NCBI GenBank assembly: GCA_934462885.1
Contig: CAKSJC010000003.1
Coordinates: 1 to 31,267, forward strand
Length of the DNA: 31,267 nucleotides
Source: an uncultured Eubacteriales bacterium
GTDB taxonomy: Bacteria; Bacillota; Clostridia; Oscillospirales; CAG-272
Direction of reading: 5' to 3'
Numbering within the stretch: position 1 is the stretch's first letter; every line of letters starts with the position of its first letter. Positions 8,102 to 15,611 of the stretch are shown piece by piece. Below the pieces are notes generated by a model that saw only the letters and a list, made by a program, of their open reading frames with translations, was not told the origin of the DNA and did no database searches. The position numbers and the translations under genes are program-made.

Positions 8102-9720
8102 TTATCTTCTCCCTCCTTGTCAGTTTTTTCTTTTTTCTCAGATTCGAAAGCTTTATTTTCTTCCTCATTCCGCGGCGTGCCTGCGGAGAGTTTTGTCATA
8201 AGAAGTCCGACCTCTTCCTTTGTCGCGCTGCGTCCGTCGATAATGCCGCTCAAGCGTCCGCCGCAGAGAACCATTATCCTGTCGCAGAGGTCAAGAAGCA
8301 CATCGAGATCTTCTCCTACGTAAATAACGGCGACTCCTTTTTCTTTCTGTTCGTTTAAGAGGTGGTATATCGTGTACGACGTGCCGATATCAAGGCCACG
8401 CACTGCATACGCCGTCATAAGCACCACGGGAGCTGCGGCAATCTCACGTCCTACGAGGACTTTCTGCACGTTTCCGCCGGAAAGGCGTCTCACGGGAGTG
8501 TTTGTCGAGGGAGTTACGACGCCGAGTTCATTTTTGATCTCGTCGGCAAGCTCGCGCGGAGACTTTCTCTCGGTGAAGAAAGAATGTCCTTTTTCGTAGC
8601 TTTTGAGCATCATGTTGTCCGCCATGCCCATGGACGCGACAAGCCCCATTCCGAGTCTGTCCTCGGGAACGAACGAAAGTGCGACTCCCATTTCCTTTAT
8701 ATCGCGCGGAGAACGTCCGAGAAGCTGTTTCGCCTCGTGTTCTTCTTCCTCTCCCGGAGCGAAGAACTCGACGCTTGAGCCTTCCTTTGCAATCTGAAGT
8801 CCGGCAATAGCTTCGAGAAGCTCTTTCTGACCGCATCCGGAAATACCGGCTATGCCGAGTATCTCGCCCCCGTATGCGTCGAACGAGATATCGTCAAGCA
8901 CGGGAAGTCCGTCGATGCCCATGACTGACAGATTCTTTACGGAAAGGCGTTTTACGCGGTTCTTCGGTTCGGGTCTGTCGATATTGAGAGAAACTTTACC
9001 GCCGACCATCATTTCGGTAAGCGAAAGCTCCGTTGAATCCTTTGTTGCGACCGAACCTATATACTCGCCTTTGCGGAGTATCGCTACTCTGTCCGAAACG
9101 TCAAGCACCTCGTGCAGCTTATGCGTAATGATTACGACGGCTTTGCCCTCTTTTTTCATCTCGCGCATGACCCCGAACAGCTTTTCGGTTTCCTGCGGAG
9201 TAAGAACGGCAGTCGGCTCGTCGAGGATCAGTATATCCGCTCCGCGATATAGGACTTTTACAATCTCAAGAGTCTGCTTCTGCGAGACGGTCATATCGTA
9301 CACTTTCTGATCGGGAGTTATATCGAATCCGTATCTGTCGCATATCTCCTTTACTTTTTTCGACACCGCCTTCATATCGAGTTTTCCGCGGTTATTTTCA
9401 TCGTGCAGACCGAGAATTATGTTTTCGGCAGCCGTGAACACGTCGACAAGCTTGAAATGCTGGTGAATCATACCGATGCCGAGTGCGAACGCATCCTTAG
9501 GGGAACGAATTGACACTTCTTCGCCGCCGACGAATATTTGACCCTCGTCGGGATAGTAGATACCTGAGAGAATATTCATTAACGTAGTCTTGCCGCTTCC
9601 GTTTTCTCCGAGTAGAGAAAGTATTTCTCCGTATCTGATCTCAAGAGACACATTCCGGTTTGCCACTACTTTCTTTCCGAAAGTTTTTGTTATTCCGACA
9701 AGTTTTATTGCGTCTTCCAT
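8098..9720 (-). CDS. Nucleoside ABC transporter ATP-binding protein with two ABC domains (NupA/YufO-like)
   Basis: A 540-residue tandem ATPase. Domain 1 has Walker A GENGSGKTT (about 38-46), a signature variant TVSQKQTLEI (about 144-153) and Walker B LILDEPTA (about 164-171). Domain 2 starts near residue 256 and is partly degenerate: the Walker A equivalent is GISGCGQKEL (292-301), the signature is LSGGNVQK (413-420), and the Walker B region reads MTAYAVRGLD, with no catalytic Glu. That asymmetry is usual in RbsA/MglA/NupA-type importers, where one site does most of the hydrolysis. The frame is open up to 9822, but the ATG at 9720 has a GGAG site seven bases upstream and gives the family N-terminus. 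It is preceded by a 386-base structured spacer and overlaps the next permease by four bases. Confidence 0.9.
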   Translation of the reverse strand: MEDAIKLVGITKTFGKKVVANRNVSLEIRYGEILSLLGENGSGKTTLMNILSGIYYPDEGQIFVGGEEVSIRSPKDAFALGIGMIHQHFKLVDVFTAAENIILGLHDENNRGKLDMKAVSKKVKEICDRYGFDITPDQKVYDMTVSQKQTLEIVKVLYRGADILILDEPTAVLTPQETEKLFGVMREMKKEGKAVVIITHKLHEVLDVSDRVAILRKGEYIGSVATKDSTELSLTEMMVGGKVSLNIDRPEPKNRVKRLSVKNLSVMGIDGLPVLDDISFDAYGGEILGIAGISGCGQKELLEAIAGLQIAKEGSSVEFFAPGEEEEHEAKQLLGRSPRDIKEMGVALSFVPEDRLGMGLVASMGMADNMMLKSYEKGHSFFTERKSPRELADEIKNELGVVTPSTNTPVRRLSGGNVQKVLVGREIAAAPVVLMTAYAVRGLDIGTSYTIYHLLNEQKEKGVAVIYVGEDLDVLLDLCDRIMVLCGGRLSGIIDGRSATKEEVGLLMTKLSAGTPRNEEENKAFESEKKEKTDKEGEDK

Positions 9721-9936
9721 ATATAGCTCCGTATACTCCTTTCGGTTTCCGGTGTGCGCAGGCGAATCCTTATCCTCCTGCGCGGGGTGTATAAATAAAA
9801 TTTTCGATAAGCTCGCACCCAAGCTTGAGGCAGGCTTTCTTCAAGCCCGTGTGCGAATTTACCGCTCATGCTTATGTATCGTTTTTACTCTGAAAAAGTT
9901 AAGAAAAAGCGTGTCCGAAAAATCTGTCGTCGGCGC

Positions 9937-10020
9937 GCCCGCTTCGTTTATGAAAATCTGCAAATCTTTTATTGAAAGAGGCATTTCCTTTACGAAATGC
10001 GGCAGATCCTTTATAAAAGG
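9937..10020. repeat. Four degenerate 21-base tandem repeats with internal dyad symmetry
   Basis: Units are 9937-9957, 9958-9978, 9979-9999 and 10000-10020, with the start of a fifth at 10021. The shared core is close to TCCTTTATGAAA, and single units are near-palindromic (for example CATTTC...GAAATG in the third). Because 21 bases is seven codons, the minus strand stays open and would read a heptapeptide repeat (FIKDLPH, FVKEMPL, SIKDLQI, FINEAGA). Confidence 0.75.
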
Positions 10021-10039
10021 CGGCTGACGCGGATATTTC

Positions 10040-10087
10040 AATCAAAATTGAGGGAAGCCTATGTATATGACTTCCCTCATTTTGATT
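10040..10087 (-). terminator. Hairpin after the BMP lipoprotein gene (attenuator or 3'-end stabiliser)
   Basis: Arms 10040-10057 and 10071-10087 pair over 16 base pairs with a small bulge (core GAGGGAAG with CTTCCCTC, outer AATCAAAA with TTTTGATT). It starts about 20 bases past the stop at 10107. On the minus strand it lacks a clean T run, so partial termination or protection of the upstream message is more likely than full termination. Confidence 0.65.
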
Positions 10088-10106
10088 CGGCTATATGCCG
10101 CAGAAA

Positions 10107-11477
10107 TTATTTTTCGATGATTCCGTCGATTCTTACAGAGAAGTAAGGAGCGCTTCTGAATTCGGATTCTGTGAAGTATCCGTCTGTTATGCACTCAACA
10201 ACCTCGCCCTGATAAATAGCAGTCATTGTGCTCCAATCCATGAAGCTCATGTCTACCTTGCAGGATGTGAGATGTCCTTCGGCGTCTGTTTCAACCGTGC
10301 AGGTACTCTGGTCGGCGGAAACCGTGAATGTAGATGTATCGAATACGTGGAGAGTACCGTCTCTGAGAGCTGCTTCGACTTCGGCTACCTTTTCAGCAGT
10401 GCCTTCAGCGCAGGAAGCTCCGAGAGGAGTTATAGCAACTCCGTTTTCAGCGTATCCTTTAGCGACGTCTACGGGGAAATCTGTTCCTTCGATAGCGGAA
10501 GTGAAGAGATCCTTGTAGAATTCAGACCATGTGTTTGTGGGAGATGTAAGAGCAGCGTTGGGAGCTGTCTCGAGCATATCTACGTTATAGCCTACGGAGT
10601 AGCAAACCTTACCGTCTGCAAGAAGTTTTTCGCAAGCGGAAGGAGCGCCTGTGGAGTCGGCGTGCTGACCGATGATAACGCATCCGTTTGCAACGAGAGC
10701 TTCAGCGGCAGCTGCCTCTTTATCTATATCAAACCAGGAGTTCGTATAGTTTATTTCCATTGTTACGTTCGGAACAATGGAACGGAGACCGAGGAAGAAT
10801 GCAGTGTAACCGGATACAACTTCAGCGTAGTTATAAGCGCCTACATAACCGATCTTTACGTTTCCTTCAGCGTCGAAAGAGTTCGGAAGAGCTTCGGGAG
10901 TAACAACACCGTCTTCTATAAGCTCAGCAAGCTTCATGCCGGCAACAACACCGGAGACGTAACGGGACTCATAAACCTTTGTGAATCCGTTCTTGAAGTT
11001 GTCAAGACCTGTGAGCGCAGCAAAGTCTCCTGTTACGGAAACGAATGTTACGTCAGGGAACTGTTCGGCAGCCTGAACCATGAATGTCTGATGACCGTAG
11101 CTGTTCGCAACTACGACAGAGCATCCTGCTCCTACGAGGTCCGTAGCAGCGTCAAGGCAGGAAGAGTTTTCTTCAACTTTGTACTTCCAGATAATCTGGC
11201 TATCGGCGATACCGAGAGCAGCCGCAGCTTCCTTGATACCGTCCATGTGAGCCTTTGTGTAACCTTCTGTTTCGTCGCCTACCATGATAGCGCCGATTTT
11301 GAGATCAGCTGCTGCCTTGGAGTCTTTTTTGTCGCTTTCAGTATTGTTTTCAACACTGTCTTCAACGTTTCCCTTGTTGTCCGTCTCGTTTTCGGAACCG
11401 TTGCATCCCGTGAAAACTGAGAGTACCGTGAACATCATTACGAGAACCATTGCCAATGCGGCAATTTTCTTGAACAT
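10107..11477 (-). CDS. BMP-family ABC transporter substrate-binding lipoprotein
   Basis: The 456-residue protein begins with a lipoprotein signal peptide ending in the lipobox LSVFTGC (Cys25). An acidic, Asn/Asp/Glu-rich linker (about 26-57) follows, then a BMP domain (PF02608). The domain opens with KIGAIMVGDETEGYTKAHMDG, a typical first strand of this family, and carries the two lobes of a periplasmic-binding-protein fold. Characterised relatives bind purine nucleosides, or riboflavin and other ligands in some lineages. The ATG at 11477 has AGGAGG eight bases upstream. It lies 70 bases after xpt in the same direction and ahead of the tandem ATPase and two permeases. After export it would be anchored to the outer face of the membrane. 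Confidence 0.92.
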   Translation of the reverse strand: MFKKIAALAMVLVMMFTVLSVFTGCNGSENETDNKGNVEDSVENNTESDKKDSKAAADLKIGAIMVGDETEGYTKAHMDGIKEAAAALGIADSQIIWKYKVEENSSCLDAATDLVGAGCSVVVANSYGHQTFMVQAAEQFPDVTFVSVTGDFAALTGLDNFKNGFTKVYESRYVSGVVAGMKLAELIEDGVVTPEALPNSFDAEGNVKIGYVGAYNYAEVVSGYTAFFLGLRSIVPNVTMEINYTNSWFDIDKEAAAAEALVANGCVIIGQHADSTGAPSACEKLLADGKVCYSVGYNVDMLETAPNAALTSPTNTWSEFYKDLFTSAIEGTDFPVDVAKGYAENGVAITPLGASCAEGTAEKVAEVEAALRDGTLHVFDTSTFTVSADQSTCTVETDAEGHLTSCKVDMSFMDWSTMTAIYQGEVVECITDGYFTESEFRSAPYFSVRIDGIIEK

Positions 11478-11547
11478 TTTACGTTCCTCCTGAAAAAATA
11501 AATAAAAAAATTTATATTTTTAACCCTGTTCGGGATAAAAACCTGAT

Positions 11548-12117
11548 TCAGCAGAATTTTATGCCTTTTTCATTCATTTCGGCGATCCTTGCGAGAGATT
11601 CAACGCGGACTCCCATATTTCGCACGATTTCACCGCCGTTCTGATAAGCTTTTTCGATAACGATCCCCGCTCCGATTACCGAAGCTCCCGCGTCCTTTAT
11701 GACAGACAGAAGCGCGAGAAGAGCGCTTCCTTTCGCGAGAAAATCGTCTATGATAAGAACTTTGTCGTCCTTTGTGAGAAACTCGCGCGACAGGCGGATC
11801 GTATAAGATCTTTCGTGCGTATAGCTGTAAACTTCAGCCGTATACACGTCTCCTGAAATATTATTTGTAGGGGTTTTCTTTGCAAAAACAACAGGAACTC
11901 CGAAGTATGCCGCCGTAAGACAAGCTATTCCGATACCCGACGCTTCTATTGTGAGGATTTTGGTAACACCCTCATCCTTATAAAGCCGGTAAAACTCTCT
12001 CCCGAGTTCGGAGATGAACGGAACATCGATTTGATGGTTAAGAAAGCTGTCCACCTTAAGCACATTTCCGGCGGCGACTTTCCCATCCTTCAATATCTTG
12101 TCTTCAAGCAGTTTCAT
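11548..12117 (-). CDS. xpt: Xanthine phosphoribosyltransferase
   Basis: The 189-residue product matches Xpt in length and sequence throughout: the N-terminal MKLLEDKILKDG, the IDVPFISELGREFY segment, ILTIEASGIG, and the PRPP-binding motif VLIIDDFLAKGSAL (around residues 120-135). It converts xanthine and PRPP to XMP in purine salvage. The ATG at 12117 has only a weak G-rich ribosome site, but it matches the family start exactly. A promoter lies at 12196-12224. I looked for a guanine/xanthine riboswitch, usual for xpt in Bacilli, and see none: the leader is only about 70 bases. The BMP lipoprotein gene follows after 70 bases with no strong terminator, so xpt probably leads the nucleoside import operon. 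Confidence 0.95.
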   Translation of the reverse strand: MKLLEDKILKDGKVAAGNVLKVDSFLNHQIDVPFISELGREFYRLYKDEGVTKILTIEASGIGIACLTAAYFGVPVVFAKKTPTNNISGDVYTAEVYSYTHERSYTIRLSREFLTKDDKVLIIDDFLAKGSALLALLSVIKDAGASVIGAGIVIEKAYQNGGEIVRNMGVRVESLARIAEMNEKGIKFC

Positions 12118-12195
12118 ATGCGAAGCCCCCGATAAAGTTTATTGAATTTTACATCTGTTTTTCCATAAAATAAAAAAAGTGAAAACACTGTTTAC

Positions 12196-12224
12196 ATTAT
12201 ACACGTTTTTATTTCAGAAATCAA
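12196..12224 (-). promoter_or_regulatory. Sigma-A promoter for xpt and the nucleoside ABC operon
   Basis: On the minus strand TTGATT (12224-12219), a 17-base spacer and consensus TATAAT (12201-12196) lie about 80 bases before the xpt start. Confidence 0.7.
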
Positions 12225-12316
12225 TCCCCCGATAATATAAAATAAAACAAACTTCGAACAAAATCTTTGTATTTTATAAACAATGAAAACGGATAAAATG
12301 CAGTTGAACAATGAAT

Positions 12317-12369
12317 AAAACGGTTCGGTCGAAGAATAAAGAACTCTCTCCGCGGCGTCAAACCGTTTT
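12317..12369 (-). terminator. Probable terminator after azlCD
   Basis: AAAACGGTT (12317-12325) pairs with AACCGTTTT (12361-12369) across a long 35-base interior. It is about 105 bases beyond the azlD stop, with T-rich sequence on both sides. The large loop lowers confidence. Confidence 0.45.
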
Positions 12370-12473
12370 TTCTTCGCTAAACTATATCCGCACTCTTTAT
12401 TTTGAATAAAACTTTCGGGTAAATATATCTCAATAAGAGTTTTTTCATAAAAAGGGGCTGTCTTTCCCGTATT

Positions 12474-12782
12474 TCATCGCACCAAAAGCAGCTCCAAGAC
12501 GAACACCAGCACGCAGCATGCCGAGGCAACTTTGAAAAGGTCCGCACCTATCCACGCCAGAACAATTCCGACAACGAGAGCGGCTGCTCCGGCGACAGGA
12601 GATTCCGTCGCGTCGATGACAGCCGGAAACGTCATCACGGCGAGCGTAACGTATGGTATATAATAAAGGAAAGATTTCAAAAAAACATTAGTTATACGGC
12701 GGCGTATAACGGTGAGCGGAAGTACGCGGACAGCAAACGTTACCGCCGCCATGACGAGAATGTATATGTAAACTTTATTCAT
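12474..12782 (-). CDS. azlD: AzlD family branched-chain amino acid export subunit
   Basis: This 102-residue protein has three to four membrane helices and matches AzlD (PF05437): the N-terminal YILVMAAVTFAVRVLPL, then YYIPYVTLAVMTFPAV in the centre. AzlD works with AzlC as a small, two-part exporter of branched-chain amino acids and toxic analogues in Bacillus, where it is known; here that role is by homology. The ATG at 12782 lies inside the end of azlC (8-base overlap) with GGAG upstream, so the two are translationally coupled. A longer in-frame start at 12821 would lie further inside azlC and lacks support. Confidence 0.9.
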   Translation of the reverse strand: MNKVYIYILVMAAVTFAVRVLPLTVIRRRITNVFLKSFLYYIPYVTLAVMTFPAVIDATESPVAGAAALVVGIVLAWIGADLFKVASACCVLVFVLELLLVR

Positions 12783-13527
12783 CGTGCTCCGCCTCCTCGT
12801 GATCGACAATAGGCGATACAACCGCGAAAACGGAAGCTATCACAACCGTTAGAATGATAGTTTTCGTTCCGCTTGAAATACCTGCGAGAACGGGAAGTCT
12901 TTCCGCCGCAAATGAAAGCGCAAAGCTTACGGCGACTGCCGCGGCAACTCTGCGGTGTTTGCGGGACGGCGGGATTATCACGGCGAGAAACATTCCGTAA
13001 AGCGCTACGCTGAGCGCGCTGACTATGCGAACGGGAAGCACGTTTCCCATTATAACGCCGAAAAACGTTCCCGCCGCCCACAGCGGAACGGTTGCAGACA
13101 TCGCGCCGTAAGAATACTTCGGATCGATAAATCCCGGGCGCGCTATATTTATTCCGAACAGTTCGTCGGTGACGTCAAACCCGATGAGAATCCGATGGAT
13201 AAGAGATGTTTCGGGCGAAAACTTTTGGCTGAGGGCACAGCTCATAAGAAGATAGCGGGCGTTCGTAATAAACGTCATAAGGGCTACCTCGGTATAAGAC
13301 GCGCTTGCCGCAATCAGCGTAAATCCGATATACTCGCCGGCGGACGCATTGTTCAAAAGACTCGCGACAAGCCCCTCAATCGCAGACAAGCCCGCGTTTT
13401 TCGCGGCTATACCTAGCGAAAACGCTACCGCGAAATAGCCGAGTCCTATCGGAAAACCGTCGCGCGCGCCCTCGGCAAACGCAGAACGTAAAACTTTTCT
13501 TTTTGTTTTGGCAGTATTAGATCTCAT
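12775..13527 (-). CDS. azlC: AzlC family branched-chain amino acid exporter, large subunit
   Basis: The 250-residue product fits AzlC (PF03591): GFPIGLGYFAVAFSLGIAA near residue 25, the conserved TNARYLLMSCALS stretch, and LIGFDVTDELFGI, over six to seven membrane helices. AzlC and AzlD together export branched-chain amino acids in characterised bacteria. The ATG at 13527 has GAAGG nine bases upstream. The gene lies 79 bases after the stop of the comM-like gene in the same direction, and a shared transcript is possible although the functions are unrelated. The hydrophilic, acidic C-terminal tail (DHEEAEHDE) overlaps the start of azlD. No T-box or Lrp-type site was recognised upstream. Confidence 0.92.
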   Translation of the reverse strand: MRSNTAKTKRKVLRSAFAEGARDGFPIGLGYFAVAFSLGIAAKNAGLSAIEGLVASLLNNASAGEYIGFTLIAASASYTEVALMTFITNARYLLMSCALSQKFSPETSLIHRILIGFDVTDELFGINIARPGFIDPKYSYGAMSATVPLWAAGTFFGVIMGNVLPVRIVSALSVALYGMFLAVIIPPSRKHRRVAAAVAVSFALSFAAERLPVLAGISSGTKTIILTVVIASVFAVVSPIVDHEEAEHDE

Positions 13528-13606
13528 GAAAAACGCCTTCTTTTTATGACTTCCTAATGATTTCTTTTTGACTTTCCGTATGTGGTGTTTTCTCCCCTCT
13601 TTTCCT

Positions 13607-15184
13607 TTACCAGTATTTCTTATCGAGCGAACGCATTTGGACAGCCTCCATGATGTGCTGTTTCTTTATCGTGCCGCCGAGAACGCCGTTTTCGCGTATC
13701 ATTTTCCCGCCGCAGTCGAGATCGGCGAGTGTACGGGCGACGCGGAGTATTCTGTCGTAGCTTCTGGCGGAAAGTCCCGTTTTATTGAATATATCTTCAA
13801 GAATTTTCTGAGAAGCGCCGTCAAGCGCGCAGAATCTGCGCAGTTCCTCCGTCTGCATTAGCGAATTCGAACGTGAAGCATAATCGGCGAATCCCGCTTC
13901 GCGGAAACGTTCACGCGAAATTTCGCGCGCCGCTTCCACTTTTTCCCGTATTTCCGCGGAGGACTCGGAGGGAGCGTCTTCGGACAATTCCGCGAACGAC
14001 AGCTCCGGCATCTCTATCTGTATGTCGATACGGTCAAGCATAGGTCCGCTTATGCGCGAGAGATACGCATGAATATCCGCCTTTTTACAGGTACACTTCC
14101 CGCTTCGGCTTCCGTAATATCCGCACTTGCAGGGATTCATCGCGCACACCAGCATGAATGACGACGGGTACGTCATGCGACCTGCGGCGCGGGTTATAGT
14201 AACTTTTTTATCTTCAATCGGCTGACGCAGAGCGTCAAGCGTGTCTTTTCTGAATTCAGGAAACTCGTCAAGGAACAAAACTCCGTTGTGAGCGAGAGAT
14301 ATCTCTCCCGGACTCGGTATTTTTCCGCCGCCGACAAGCGCAGAAGTGCTTGAGGAATGATGAGGGGAGCGGAACGGACGTTCAAGAACAAACGGAAGCT
14401 CTTCCGACAGCATTCCGGCGCACGAATATATTTTCGTAGATTCGAGCGCTTCCTCGTAGCTCATTTTCGGCATAATCGTCGGAAGCCTTTTCGCAAGCAT
14501 TGATTTTCCGGAACCCGGAGGTCCGATGAGAAGAATATTGTGAGAACCCGCCGCAGCCGCCGTCATAGCTCTTTTCGCGCGGTACTGTCCCTTCACCTGA
14601 GAAAAATCTTCGCTTGACATTCGATCCGTTATCGAAAGATACGGATTCCCCGACGCGGACGAAAGAAGCTCTTCTCCCGTGAGATGCAGAACGAGCGAAC
14701 GGATATCGCGCACTCCGTACACATTCACTCCCTCGCGCCACGCGACAGAGGCTTCGGCAAGGTTAGCTTCCGGAACGAAAATGTTCCGCCGTCCGGCTTC
14801 TATCGCCGCAAGAGTCATACCAAGCGCACCGCGCACCGGACGCACGTCTCCCGAAAACGAAATCTCTCCGATAAACGCGGAATCCGCAGAGTCAAAATCT
14901 ATCATACCGCAGCTTTTGTAGATTGCGCACAGCACCGCAAGCTCAATCGCGGTTCCTTCCTTTTTCTTATCGGCGGGAGCGAGATTTATCGATATTTCAG
15001 CCTGAGGAATGGGAAAACCGCTGTTTTCGGAGCCTGTAAAGATACGCTTTTCCGATTCGCGTATAGCCGCGTCCGGCAGCCCGACTATCTCAAAATCCGG
15101 GAGATTTTTGCGCGCGGAGCACTCGATTGTAACTTCGTATCCTTCCGTCCCGTAAACGGCGGCTGAATATGTAACGGCAAGCAT
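13607..15184 (-). CDS. YifB/ComM family Mg-chelatase-like AAA+ ATPase
   Basis: A 525-residue protein with the three parts of the ComM/YifB family: an N-terminal Lon-S5-like domain (about 1-165, including EGTAIELAVLCA), a Mg-chelatase AAA+ domain with Walker A GPPGSGKSML and Walker B GVLFLDEFPEF, and a C-terminal helical domain (LSARSYDRILRVARTLADL). A Cys cluster, CAMNPCKCGYYG and GKCTCKK, sits between the sensor regions, as in relatives. ComM is a hexameric helicase that promotes branch migration during natural transformation in Gram-negative bacteria; the role in Firmicutes is less certain. The ATG at 15184 has AAAGGA eight bases upstream and gives the family N-terminus MLAVTYSAAVYG, so the longer frame to 15229 is rejected. 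Confidence 0.9.
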   Translation of the reverse strand: MLAVTYSAAVYGTEGYEVTIECSARKNLPDFEIVGLPDAAIRESEKRIFTGSENSGFPIPQAEISINLAPADKKKEGTAIELAVLCAIYKSCGMIDFDSADSAFIGEISFSGDVRPVRGALGMTLAAIEAGRRNIFVPEANLAEASVAWREGVNVYGVRDIRSLVLHLTGEELLSSASGNPYLSITDRMSSEDFSQVKGQYRAKRAMTAAAAGSHNILLIGPPGSGKSMLAKRLPTIMPKMSYEEALESTKIYSCAGMLSEELPFVLERPFRSPHHSSSTSALVGGGKIPSPGEISLAHNGVLFLDEFPEFRKDTLDALRQPIEDKKVTITRAAGRMTYPSSFMLVCAMNPCKCGYYGSRSGKCTCKKADIHAYLSRISGPMLDRIDIQIEMPELSFAELSEDAPSESSAEIREKVEAAREISRERFREAGFADYASRSNSLMQTEELRRFCALDGASQKILEDIFNKTGLSARSYDRILRVARTLADLDCGGKMIRENGVLGGTIKKQHIMEAVQMRSLDKKYW

Positions 15185-15531
15185 AAATTCGTCCTTTCGT
15201 AAAATGCGGCAGATAATTCCGAAAAACACAGGCTATGCGAAATTCCCGCAAATCGCATACGTTTTATTTTTTATATTGTATACGGCTTTTTATATCGCAT
15301 AACGCAGATCTCGCCCGTAAGGCAGCGCGGTTATGCGTTCAGAGCCTGCATCCGCGAAAAGCGGCGTTCGGGAAGAACGAGCGCAAAGTTCAATGAAGCA
15401 GGCAGAGGAGCGTTATTCTTTATCTGCGTTCATTTTACCACACAATTCGTCGGCAATCAATACAAAAAAACGACGTTTTTTCACCGCTCCGTGTTATACT
15501 GCGTCAAATATAAAAAAATTTTAAAAATCCC
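15185..15531. other. Divergent intergenic region with inverted repeats
   Basis: About 350 bases without a gene, upstream of both the ComM-like gene (-) and the amino-acid ABC operon (+). It contains two inverted repeats built on similar sequence: TATGCGA (15234-15240) with TCGCATA (15253-15259), and CGCATAAC (15296-15303) with GTTATGCG (15330-15337). Further scattered copies of GCGTT follow. No coding frame, tRNA or known riboswitch was seen; the repeats could be regulator sites or parts of a leader RNA. Confidence 0.5.
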
Positions 15532-15560
15532 TTGACAAAACGCAAAATGAGTGGTAGTAT
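15532..15560 (+). promoter_or_regulatory. Strong sigma-A promoter for the amino-acid ABC operon
   Basis: Consensus TTGACA (15532-15537), a 17-base spacer and TAGTAT (15555-15560) lie about 50 bases before the start at 15612. Confidence 0.8.
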
Positions 15561-15611
15561 ATTATTACTTTAATATGATAAAGCGATAAATTAAGTCGCT
15601 CGGAGGTACAT

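Larger units (their letters stand above)
9721..10106. other. Structured intercistronic spacer inside the nucleoside ABC operon
   Basis: No convincing gene. Moving from the lipoprotein gene to the ATPase gene, this stretch holds the hairpin 10040-10087, four 21-base tandem repeats (9937-10020), a compound hairpin and a smaller hairpin. The compound hairpin has outer arms TCGCAC (9813-9818) and GTGCGA (9851-9856) and inner arms GCTTGA (9823-9828) and TCAAGC (9841-9846). The smaller one is GCGCAGG (9756-9762) with CCTGCGC (9777-9783), which on the minus strand presents AGGAGG in its arm and loop. The density of structure suggests control of transcript processing or stability between the two parts of the operon. 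Confidence 0.6.
12118..12473. other. Intergenic region between azlD and xpt
   Basis: About 356 bases, AT-rich, without a gene. It holds the xpt promoter (12196-12224), a terminator-like repeat for azlD (12317-12369) and an imperfect inverted repeat, ACTCTTTATT (12392-12401) with AATAAGAGT (12432-12440), followed by a T run on the plus strand. No purine riboswitch or T-box consensus is visible on either strand. Confidence 0.6.

Noticed and set aside
9937..10020. Possible CRISPR array
   Set aside because: The units are directly adjacent with no spacers and diverge from each other, and no cas genes are present.
9859..10041. A 60-codon minus-strand frame with a heptapeptide repeat
   Set aside because: It starts with TTG, has no good ribosome site, overlaps the hairpin at 10040-10087, and its open state follows from the 21-base repeat period. 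Reported as a repeat, not a gene.
12118..12224. Guanine/xanthine riboswitch before xpt
   Set aside because: No aptamer core is visible on the minus strand and the promoter leaves only about 70 leader bases.
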